A stretch of DNA of 12,087 bases from Lentisphaeria bacterium (lineage in GTDB: Bacteria; Verrucomicrobiota; Lentisphaeria; Oligosphaerales; Oligosphaeraceae): assembly GCA_016303095.1 (NCBI GenBank), contig JAEDMH010000068.1, positions 1-12,087 on the forward strand. The letters are read 5' to 3'. Shown here piece after piece: positions 6,313-11,774 of the stretch (positions within the stretch are counted from its first letter, which is position 1; each line of letters opens with the position of its first letter). Below the pieces are notes generated by a model. That model was not told the origin of the DNA. It searched no databases and was given only the letters and a program-made list of their open reading frames with translations. The translations under genes and the position numbers were made by a program.

Positions 6313-6416
6313 GTCCTTACGATACCACAAACTCCCATGGTTTTCAAGCCGTCTCCTTTCCCTTTTTCATTCCTACACTGCCCAGAAACCGGAAGGTTTA
6401 CATCCGCCCCATTGAT
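6102..6416. other. 315-base stretch without a credible gene
   Basis: Between the second payload gene and the protease gene I find no ORF with a ribosome binding site or protein-like composition. Reading frames crossing it, such as 6001-6237 on the + strand, look random. It contains the candidate - strand RNA and promoter described separately, the hairpins within them, and a pyrimidine-rich run (about 6351-6370). The downstream protease start at 6417 has no adjacent Shine-Dalgarno; the nearest GGAAGG is at 6391-6396, too far upstream. In a compact late operon such a gap is unusual. Confidence 0.6.
6319..6347 (-). promoter_or_regulatory. Candidate promoter, - strand, portal-protease spacer
   Basis: On the - strand TTGAAA (+ coordinates 6342-6347, 5 of 6 match to the -35 consensus) and TATCGT (6319-6324, 4 of 6 match to the -10) are separated by 17 bases. 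It would drive transcription leftward from about 6312 toward the terminator at 6058-6081. The -10 match is modest. Confidence 0.25.
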
Positions 6417-7463
6417 ATGAAGAAGAATCTCCACATCCTTACGCCGATCCCTCTCTCTGACGGAGAGGACGGGATCCCGCGCCGCCTCCTTGTCCTGAAG
6501 TTCGGGAGGAACGACTTCACAAAGGGGGCCGACACCTCCTCCTTCCCCTTCGACAGGAAGGACGGGGAGGCCATCATCCGGGACTTCCTGTCCCGGGGAA
6601 AGGATCTGGTGGTGGACTACGACCACCAGACCATGGTGCCCGGCGTTCGCGCCCCCGCCGCAGGGTGGGTTTCCCGCCTCTCCCTGACGGAGGACGGACT
6701 GGAGGCCGATGTGTCCTGGACGGATGAGGCCTCCAAGGCGCTTTCCTCCCGGCAATACCGCTACCACTCCCCCGTCCTTCTCTTCGGGAGGGACGGACAC
6801 CCGGCGAAGATTTCCTCCATCGCCCTGACGAACCACCCCGCACTCCATCACTATGCGCCCCTTGTGGCGCATGACACCCCACAGGAGACCAACATGGACC
6901 AAACCCTGAAGAAGCTGGCCGGGATTCTCGGCCTGGAACTCTCCTTCTCCGATGACATGGAGGAGAACGGAGAAAAGACCCCCATGGAAGGGGGGAATCT
7001 TGCCGAGGCCATCAAGGCCATCGAGGCGAAAATCGAAGAACTGATGCGCCTCAAGGAGAAGGCCGAGGCCATGATGAAGCAGAACGAAGTGGCCTCCCTG
7101 GACGACCTGGCCGGAAAGATTGCCGGCATGGTCCCCGCTTCGGAGAAGGCGGAACTCCAGGGCCGCATCGACGCCATCCTGGCGGAAAAGGCCGTGGAGA
7201 AGGCGTTCGCGGACGGGAAGCTCATCGAGGCCCAGCGCGCCTGGGCCATGGAATACGCGGCCAAGGAGCCCAAAGCCTTCGCCGCCTTTGTGGAGAAGTC
7301 CCCCAAAGTCGTCCCCCTCTCCGACACCACCTGCGGCGGGAAGAAGGAGCAATCCAAGGAAAAGACCATGGGATTCTCCGAGGACGACATGGAGATTCTT
7401 CGGAAATTCGGGGTGTCCCCCGAAGACATCGACAAGAAGGAAAAAACCAACCTGGAGGAATAG
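6417..7463 (+). CDS. Mu gpI-like head maturation protease fused to scaffold
   Basis: This protein processes the capsid scaffold during head assembly. The N-terminal 159 residues match the Mu-like prophage I protein family (PF10123): DLVVDYDHQTM at residues 63-73, APAAGWVSRL at 79-88, DGLEADVSWTDEAS at about 93-106, RQYRYHSPV at 112-120 and SSIALTNHPAL at 133-143. The C-terminal half is a helical, Glu/Lys/Ala-rich scaffold region (about residues 185-290), and the extreme end (MGFSEDDMEILRKFGVSPED) is typical of these proteins. Total length is 348 residues, near Mu gpI. I accept the ATG at 6417 because residues 1-30 look native, but no ribosome site precedes it. An internal start at 6894 probably yields a separate scaffold. 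Confidence 0.88.
   Translation: MKKNLHILTPIPLSDGEDGIPRRLLVLKFGRNDFTKGADTSSFPFDRKDGEAIIRDFLSRGKDLVVDYDHQTMVPGVRAPAAGWVSRLSLTEDGLEADVSWTDEASKALSSRQYRYHSPVLLFGRDGHPAKISSIALTNHPALHHYAPLVAHDTPQETNMDQTLKKLAGILGLELSFSDDMEENGEKTPMEGGNLAEAIKAIEAKIEELMRLKEKAEAMMKQNEVASLDDLAGKIAGMVPASEKAELQGRIDAILAEKAVEKAFADGKLIEAQRAWAMEYAAKEPKAFAAFVEKSPKVVPLSDTTCGGKKEQSKEKTMGFSEDDMEILRKFGVSPEDIDKKEKTNLEE
6894..7463 (+). CDS. Nested in-frame scaffold protein (Mu gpZ-like)
   Basis: An AGGAG at 6883-6887, six bases before an in-frame ATG at 6894, falls exactly at the junction between the protease domain and the scaffold region (residue 160 of the full product). Translation from it would give a 189-residue helical scaffold (MDQTLKKLAG...) lacking the protease domain. 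In phage Mu the scaffold gpZ is made this way from within gene I, and lambda Nu3 is the comparable case. The scaffold would fill the growing head and then be degraded. The nested start signal is better than that of the full-length gene. Confidence 0.6.
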   Translation: MDQTLKKLAGILGLELSFSDDMEENGEKTPMEGGNLAEAIKAIEAKIEELMRLKEKAEAMMKQNEVASLDDLAGKIAGMVPASEKAELQGRIDAILAEKAVEKAFADGKLIEAQRAWAMEYAAKEPKAFAAFVEKSPKVVPLSDTTCGGKKEQSKEKTMGFSEDDMEILRKFGVSPEDIDKKEKTNLEE

Positions 7464-7466
7464 GAA

Positions 7467-7838
7467 ATGGCCAACCTCACCAGCGAACGCAAGACCAGGG
7501 AGTACCTGGGAAACACCTTCTCCCTCCTGGCGGGAGAGCAGATCTACGCCGGCGCCATGGTCGCCGTCAACGCCTCTGGCAAGGCAGTGCAGGCCACCAA
7601 GGCGGGGAATCCCGTCATCGGCGTTGCCTTGCACAGCGCAGCCAATGGTGAACCTGTCGCCTACCGTCGTGGCGTCTTCGCCTTCGACAACGCCGCGACG
7701 ACTCCCGTGACCTCCGCCGCCATCGGCGGGACCTGCCACGTGGCGGACGACCACACCGTGGACGCCACCAGCGCAAGCGCCGTCGCGGGCACCGTCCTCG
7801 GCTTCGAGGAGGATCAGGTCATCGTGAAGATCCAATAG
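7467..7838 (+). CDS. Small head decoration/cement-like protein
   Basis: The 123-residue product is Ala/Val/Gly/Thr-rich and strand-forming, with an opening REYLGNTFSLLAGEQIYAGA, then GNPVIGVALHSAANGEPVAY, then TVLGFEEDQVIVKIQ at the end. This resembles small capsid cement proteins (DUF2190 and similar) encoded between protease and major capsid genes, where they bind the outer capsid surface. No enzymatic motif is present. The start is supported by GGAGG at 7453-7457 within the end of the protease gene, whose stop lies three bases before this ATG. The position directly before the capsid gene is the main argument; the exact family is uncertain. Confidence 0.65.
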   Translation: MANLTSERKTREYLGNTFSLLAGEQIYAGAMVAVNASGKAVQATKAGNPVIGVALHSAANGEPVAYRRGVFAFDNAATTPVTSAAIGGTCHVADDHTVDATSASAVAGTVLGFEEDQVIVKIQ

Positions 7839-7851
7839 GAGGGACATCCCA

Positions 7852-8757
7852 ATGCTTATCAACGCCCACAACATGGCGGTGCTCTTCACCGCCGTCTCCA
7901 CCCAGTTCAAGAACGCCTTCCAGAAATACCAGGACGACACCTGGCAGAAGTTCGCCCGTCTCCAGCCCGTCTCCGCCGGGATTCTGGAGATGCCCTTCCT
8001 GGAGCAGATCGCCCGGATGCGGGAATGGGTCGGCCCCCGGCTGGTCAACCGCCTCTCCGCCGACAAGCTCACCGTGAAGATCCGGAAGTTCGAGGAGACC
8101 TACGAGGTGCCCCGGGAAGCCGTGGAGGACGACACCTACGGGATGTACTCCTCCCTCCTGGAGCAGATGGCCCAGTCCTGCGCCAACCTCCCCAACGACC
8201 TGGTGGAGGAGCTTCTCAATGACGCCGCCTCCGCCAAGTGGTGCGACGGATCCGCCTTCTTCGGCACCACCCGGAAGTATGGGAAGACCCCCATCGCCAA
8301 CACCTCCACCAAGGCCCTCACCAGCGAGAGCCTGAAGGAGGCGTACACCACCATGGCCTCCTACAAGGGCCACGGCGGGGACTCCCTCCGGGTGCGTCCC
8401 ACCGTCCTCATCCACGGACCCGCCCTGAAGTTCAAGGCCAAGGAGCTCCTGGAGAACGAGAGCATCCTGGAGGAGGGCACCGTTGGCGCCGCCGCCGTCC
8501 CCAACCCCACCCGAGGACTGGTTGAGGCCGTGGAGCTTCCCGGACTGAAGGGGAACAAGTGGTTCCTGGCGGCCGCCTCCGGCGTCATCCAGCCCGTCTA
8601 CTACTTCGAGCGCACCCGGCCCGACCAGGTGGTGCGGAAGGACCAGGAGCGGGACTCCAACGTCTTCTCCGAGGACACCTTCCTCTATGGAGCGCGGGGG
8701 CGCGCCTCCGCCGCCTTCGTCCTGCCTCACCTCATCTACTTCGGAAACGCCGAATAG
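7852..8757 (+). CDS. Major capsid protein, Mu gpT-like
   Basis: This is the main building block of the icosahedral head. The 301-residue length and sequence match the Mu-like major head subunit family (PF10124). The N-terminal LFTAVSTQFKNAFQKY leads to EMPFLEQIARMREWVGPR and KIRKFEETYEVPREAVEDDT. In the middle are GHGGDSLRVRPTVLIHGPA and FKAKELLENESI. The C-terminal part has NKWFLAAASGVIQPVYYFER and NVFSEDTFLYGARGRASAAF, the usual Mu gpT ending. AGGAGGG at 7837-7843, eight bases before the ATG, is a strong ribosome site as expected for the most abundant virion protein. Codon use is strongly biased to C/G-ending codons here, also consistent with high expression. Confidence 0.92.
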   Translation: MLINAHNMAVLFTAVSTQFKNAFQKYQDDTWQKFARLQPVSAGILEMPFLEQIARMREWVGPRLVNRLSADKLTVKIRKFEETYEVPREAVEDDTYGMYSSLLEQMAQSCANLPNDLVEELLNDAASAKWCDGSAFFGTTRKYGKTPIANTSTKALTSESLKEAYTTMASYKGHGGDSLRVRPTVLIHGPALKFKAKELLENESILEEGTVGAAAVPNPTRGLVEAVELPGLKGNKWFLAAASGVIQPVYYFERTRPDQVVRKDQERDSNVFSEDTFLYGARGRASAAFVLPHLIYFGNAE

Positions 8758-8763
8758 TCTGGG

Positions 8764-9189
8764 ATGCACGTCACCACCGCCCAGCTTGAAGACCGCATCA
8801 CGGCGGGGATCCTGTCCCAATACGTCCCCGAGACCGGGGAAGACCGGGCCAGGGTTCTGGATGGATACGCCATCCGGGCATCCGCCCGGGTGGATGCCAT
8901 CCTCTCCCCAAGATACGCCTCCCCCATTCCTGACTCCCCCCTTCTCTCCGACATCGCCCAGAGCTTCGCCCTGTGGCAGATTGCGGCGGACAGGGGGAGC
9001 CTCTCCGGGGAGATTCCCGCCACCTTCCAGAAGCCCTACGATGAAGCCGTGGCTCTTCTCCGGCGCATCGCCGAGGGCGCCATCCCCCTGGAAGGCGCTG
9101 CGGGGGCAGTGTCCGGTTCCGCAGCGCTATCCGTCTCCTCCCCGGAGGCCAGAATCGCCCCGGATTCCCCGGGAATGGAGTTCTTCTGA
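8764..9189 (+). CDS. Mu gp36-like head-tail connector protein (DUF1320)
   Basis: The 141-residue product begins MHVTTAQLEDRITAGILSQY and continues RARVLDGYAIRASARVDAIL and SPRYASPIP, then a helical segment (DIAQSFALWQIAADRG) and FQKPYDEAVALLRRIAEG. This is the standard order of DUF1320, the Mu gp36 family encoded just after the capsid gene, which likely forms part of the head-tail connector. The C-terminal 40 residues are low in structure and end GMEFF, as many members do. There is no clear Shine-Dalgarno before 8764, and the start lies six bases after the capsid stop, so coupling is likely. The stop overlaps the next start by one base (TGATG). Confidence 0.82.
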   Translation: MHVTTAQLEDRITAGILSQYVPETGEDRARVLDGYAIRASARVDAILSPRYASPIPDSPLLSDIAQSFALWQIAADRGSLSGEIPATFQKPYDEAVALLRRIAEGAIPLEGAAGAVSGSAALSVSSPEARIAPDSPGMEFF

Positions 9190-9764
9190 TGCAAGTCATT
9201 CCAGACTCATCCAGCCCTGGCATCGCCGTCCTCAAGGCACTGGGAGCAAGAGAGCACGTCAGGAAGCTCCTCCTCGTCTGCGGGCAGGCCGTGGAGAACG
9301 CCGCCGTCCTGTCCGCCAGGGCGAAGGGAGGCAGGAGATTCTGGGCGGATGTTGCCTCCTCCGTTTCCCACCAGCCGACGCTGGACGGGGGAATCGTGGT
9401 GGGGGCATCCCACCGGGTGGCGGGATTCAAGCAGACAGGCGGCAGAATCTCCGCTCCGGGAAAGGGGCCGGGATCCCTGGGCAGGAAGGCCCTCACCATC
9501 CCTTTGGGAATCGCCAGGGAGAAACGATGGGACACTGACCAGGCCGAGGCTTCCGGCTACTCCCTATTCCGCGACAAGGACATCCTCTTCGGGCGGAAGG
9601 CGGGAAAGGCGAAGAAGGCATCGGCCAAGGCCGTCCCCCTCTTCCTCCTGCGGAAGAGCGTCTTCCAGAAGCCGGATCCCTGGTTTCCCGAGGGAGAAGC
9701 CCTGCAACGGGCCATTGACAAAGGGGTGCGCCTATACCAGCAAAGAAGCGGAGGAATCCCATGA
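9189..9764 (+). CDS. Tail completion / virion morphogenesis protein (Mu gpG-like)
   Basis: The 191-residue protein has an N-terminal helical part (about 1-65) followed by the central phrase GGIVVGASHRVAGFKQTGGR and GRKALTIPLGIA. It continues with the conserved-looking KDILFGRKAGKAKKASAKAV, VPLFLLRKSVFQKPDPWFPE and a final helix (LQRAIDKGVRL). This order (IPL..A block, then a basic loop, then LFLLRKSV) matches the Phage_tail_S/virion morphogenesis group (PF05069), which closes the tail end for joining to the head. The start ATG shares one base with the upstream stop (TGATG), a coupling arrangement. In Mu the equivalent gene G lies upstream of the protease, so its place after gp36 is a rearranged order, which is common in related phages. 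Confidence 0.72.
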   Translation: MQVIPDSSSPGIAVLKALGAREHVRKLLLVCGQAVENAAVLSARAKGGRRFWADVASSVSHQPTLDGGIVVGASHRVAGFKQTGGRISAPGKGPGSLGRKALTIPLGIAREKRWDTDQAEASGYSLFRDKDILFGRKAGKAKKASAKAVPLFLLRKSVFQKPDPWFPEGEALQRAIDKGVRLYQQRSGGIP

Positions 9765-10237
9765 GCGAAATCACAGAGCAACGAGATCCGGCCACCACCT
9801 ACCTGAGGACCATTCCCGCCATCATGGAGCAGATGCGGGACCGCATCCAGGACGCGGGAATCCCCGCCCACATCTACCGGGGGACGAACCTGGACGACCT
9901 CTCCAGAAAGGTCTCCACCGCCCTCACCGAAAGCGGAGGGCGCCCCTCCGCCATCGTCTGCTTCGCCGGAAGCGACTTCGCCAACCATCCCAGGAGAACC
10001 AGCCGGTTCAATGTGGTCCTCGTCTCCGGGGACACGCGTCCCCTCCCCGGAATGTTCGACGCCATCTCCGCCGCCTGGACCGTGGAGGAAGTCCTGGATC
10101 GTCTTGTGACCCAGGACACCTCCGGGGAGTGCCCCATCACGGACATCATCCGAATCGAAGGGGAGGAGGCCGTCCAGCTGAAGGACCTGGGGGCCGCATC
10201 CGCCATTGTCGTCTCCGTCATCGTCAAGGACTACTAA
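9761..10237 (+). CDS. Mu gp37-like protein (DUF1834 type), tail terminator candidate
   Basis: The 158-residue product has the features of the gp37 family: an N-terminal helix with YLRTIPAIMEQMRDRIQ, then SAIVCFAGSDFANHPRRTSR followed by FNVVLVSG, then MFDAISAAWTVEEVLDRLVT and a C-terminal strand region ending SAIVVSVIVKDY. This corresponds to small neck or tail terminator proteins that cap the tail tube. It overlaps the upstream gene by four bases (ATGA at 9761-9764), with GGAGG a few bases before the ATG. It directly follows the tail completion gene, consistent with a neck role. The DUF1834 assignment is from pattern and synteny, not a search. Confidence 0.68.
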   Translation: MSEITEQRDPATTYLRTIPAIMEQMRDRIQDAGIPAHIYRGTNLDDLSRKVSTALTESGGRPSAIVCFAGSDFANHPRRTSRFNVVLVSGDTRPLPGMFDAISAAWTVEEVLDRLVTQDTSGECPITDIIRIEGEEAVQLKDLGAASAIVVSVIVKDY

Positions 10238-10249
10238 CCAGGAGAACCC

Positions 10250-10624
10250 ATGACCAACACCATCGCCTTCAAAAGAAACGAGACCACCATCGTGGTCACC
10301 CCCGTTCCCGGAAGCCTCCGCGCCGGAGGCGGGCACGACGACCGGGGAGGCGGCACCATCCCCTCCGTCCGGGCAGGCTACGCCATGAACGGCTCCTGCC
10401 AGGTGGTGGTCACCACTCAGACCGCGAGCAACATCCAGCACACCCTCCAGGAACTCCTCTCCATGGTCTCCGAAGTGGGAGCCGGGGACGTGGAAATCAC
10501 CGGCGCGGGAATCTACGCCGACATTCACAGCTTCGACGCCCTGGTGGACGTCAGCATCGGAGGGGACTCCGTCCAGACGGCGGACATCTCCTGGAAGGGA
10601 ACCTACAAGGAAGCCATCGCCTAA
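10250..10624 (+). CDS. Small tail/neck protein, function uncertain
   Basis: The start is supported by AGGAG a few bases before the ATG, 12 bases after the previous stop. The 124-residue product starts with a beta-rich piece (NETTIVVTPVPGSL), has a Gly-rich loop (about residues 26-37, RAGGGHDDRGGG), then GYAMNGSCQVVVTTQTASNI, a helix (HTLQELLSMVSEV) and a C-terminal strand region. I do not recognise the family. Position between the gp37-like gene and the tail tube candidate suggests a tail tube, tube initiator or neck protein. No sheath-like gene is present around it. Confidence 0.6.
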   Translation: MTNTIAFKRNETTIVVTPVPGSLRAGGGHDDRGGGTIPSVRAGYAMNGSCQVVVTTQTASNIQHTLQELLSMVSEVGAGDVEITGAGIYADIHSFDALVDVSIGGDSVQTADISWKGTYKEAIA

Positions 10625-10642
10625 CCCGGGAGGAATCATCTC

Positions 10643-11041
10643 ATGTCCTGCCAACTCCCCTTTAACCAGATCACCGTGGGCGACGTGGTTGTCGCCTCTC
10701 CTTCGGACTTCATCTACGGAACCGGAACCCTCCAGCTCACGGGCCAGGACTCTGCCGTCACCACGGCGGACGGACGAATCCACAACTACCGGAGCGCCCT
10801 GACTCCCTCCGCCTCCTGCGAGTTCAGAGGGGACGCCAGACAGAAGGACACCGGAGCCCCCGCCTCCTGGGATGGTCAGACCTGGCCCTCCCTTTCCGGC
10901 GTGGTGAAACTGGAATATGTCGCCTCTCGCGGCGCCTCCCCCGTCACCATCCGGCAGTTCCAGGGGCTGGTCTCTTGCGAATACGACTCCAGCCAGAACA
11001 AGACCTCCGCCTCCATCTCCGGATGCGACACCGTCTACTAG
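10643..11041 (+). CDS. Probable tail tube protein
   Basis: GGGAGGAA precedes the ATG with good spacing. The 132-residue product is beta-rich with regular hydrophobic alternation: FIYGTGTLQLTGQDSAVTTA, then a phrase with DGRIHNYRSALTPSASCEFR, then LSGVVKLEYVASRGASPVTI and FQGLVSCEYDSSQNKTSASI. That pattern of short strands with an early 'DG..HNYR' turn recalls small phage tail tube proteins. Three Cys residues near the N-terminus, middle and C-terminus (3, about 53, about 112) plus one near the end are noticeable. The gene lies directly before the tail assembly chaperone, the usual tube position. The call rests on position and fold character. Confidence 0.6.
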   Translation: MSCQLPFNQITVGDVVVASPSDFIYGTGTLQLTGQDSAVTTADGRIHNYRSALTPSASCEFRGDARQKDTGAPASWDGQTWPSLSGVVKLEYVASRGASPVTIRQFQGLVSCEYDSSQNKTSASISGCDTVY

Positions 11042-11051
11042 GGAGGAAGGA

Positions 11052-11498
11052 ATGGACGCAAGACTTGGACTCAAGGTGAGATTTCCCGACCCGGAGAATC
11101 CCGCCGGCGTCATCGTCTCCCAGTTCGCCACCATTCGGGGGCACGGGGAAATGAAGCGCCTCATGGAGGAATGCGCCAGGGCCGAGGTAAAGGAGACCGT
11201 GGAGCTCAGAAAATACGCCATGGCCGCCCAGAGGCTCTCCGATGCGGAGACCATGGAGGAGGTGGACGCCGCCTCCAACGCCATGGAGGAAGCCAACGAA
11301 TCGCGGCTCAAGGCGGCGGATGCCTTGGTGGAAGCCATCCACCAGTTCGTGGTCCGTGGCTTCGAGCTGGCGGGATCCACCCCGGAGAATGCGGAGGCCC
11401 TCTCCTGCCTTGTGGGGCCGGAGCAGCTGGCCGAGCTGCGGGTGAAATGCTCCTTCGGCGCGGGAGTGCTGGATTTTACCAAGGCGGACGCCCGCTAG
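11052..11498 (+). CDS. Tail assembly chaperone (lambda gpG position)
   Basis: GGGAGGAAGG ending just before the ATG at 11052 supports this start; the in-frame ATG at 10917 lies inside the tube gene. The 148-residue product starts with a beta segment (RLGLKVRFPDPENPAGVIVS) and is otherwise helical and charged (SDAETMEEVDAASNAMEEAN, LKAADALVEAIHQFVVRGFE). It sits between the tube candidate and the tape measure gene, the position of lambda gpG. Such chaperones wrap the tape measure during tail assembly. The -1 frame is open past the stop and continues to 11758, as expected for a gpG/gpGT pair. A large hairpin begins six bases after the stop. Sequence similarity to known chaperones is not evident; the call rests on position and frame relation. 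Confidence 0.65.
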   Translation: MDARLGLKVRFPDPENPAGVIVSQFATIRGHGEMKRLMEECARAEVKETVELRKYAMAAQRLSDAETMEEVDAASNAMEEANESRLKAADALVEAIHQFVVRGFELAGSTPENAEALSCLVGPEQLAELRVKCSFGAGVLDFTKADAR

Positions 11499-11758
11499 AG
11501 CTTCCCCCATCCCCTCCGGAACCATTGCTCCTCCGGAGGATTGGGGGATTCTTCTTCCGAAGCCGTCCGCCTTCTTTGCAGGAACAGTGGGAAATGCAGG
11601 CGGAGGTGCGTCTTGTGGCCTCCCAGGCCGCCGCCTTGCGTCTCCCTTTGGACAGTCCTCCGGAACTGGTGGAGGCATGCGCTTCCACGGAAAAGGGGGA
11701 GCTGGTGGCATCCCAGGATTTCAAGACGGCGCAGGATGCCGTCCTTGCCATGATTTGA
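11477..11758 (+). CDS. -1 frame extension of the tail assembly chaperone (gpGT-like)
   Basis: This frame is -1 relative to the upstream chaperone and stays open across its stop. It encodes a coherent segment with PLLLRRIGGFFFRSRPPSLQ, then EQWEMQAEVRLVASQAAALR, then LDSPPELVEACASTEKGELV and a helical end. A slip at the TTTT run (11474-11477, codons GAT TTT ACC) would join it, giving about 235 residues in all. I find no perfect X_XXY_YYZ heptamer near the end of the upstream gene, so the exact slip site is uncertain. The alternative is a stand-alone 54-residue protein from the ATG at 11594, which has only a weak ribosome signal. In gpGT-type proteins the extension recruits the tail tube protein. 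The stop lies 16 bases before the tape measure start. Confidence 0.5.
   Translation, partial: YQGGRPLELPPSPPEPLLLRRIGGFFFRSRPPSLQEQWEMQAEVRLVASQAAALRLPLDSPPELVEACASTEKGELVASQDFKTAQDAVLAMI
11504..11547 (+). other. Extended hairpin just after the chaperone stop codon
   Basis: CCTCCGGA (11513-11520) pairs with TCCGGAGG (11532-11539) around an 11-base loop. After a small internal loop, CCCCC (11504-11508) pairs with GGGGG (11543-11547). The structure begins six bases after the stop at 11496-11498 and lies about 26 bases after the TTTT run. It has no U-run after it, so it is not an intrinsic terminator. A frameshift-stimulating or ribosome-pausing role is possible. Confidence 0.5.
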
Positions 11759-11774
11759 CGCGGGGAATAAGGAT

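Noticed and set aside
6102..6427. Idea that the spacer is the right end of an IS200/IS605 element with a tnpB end and guide-RNA-like sequence on the - strand
   Set aside because: The - strand reading before 6303 gives a short tail vaguely like transposase ends, but there is no transposase body, zinc ribbon or terminal hairpin, and the left hairpin lies in coding sequence.
6303..8072. 589-codon open frame on the - strand across protease, decoration and capsid genes
   Set aside because: It is the shadow of strongly biased + strand genes with clear homology; its product is Gly/Leu/Val-rich and low in complexity.
9349..10665. 438-codon + strand frame overlapping the tail completion, gp37-like and next genes
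   Set aside because: Its product is dominated by Arg, Pro, His and Ser in the way out-of-frame high-GC DNA usually reads; the other frame has recognisable proteins.
10655..10665. Second CCCTTTA in the tube gene as a frameshift site
   Set aside because: It is near the 5' end of a normal gene in which the in-frame product is coherent throughout; it shows that the heptamer occurs by chance.
9557..11482. 641-codon open frame on the - strand across the tail genes
   Set aside because: Same shadow effect in high-GC coding DNA; the + strand genes have ribosome sites, overlaps and family features.
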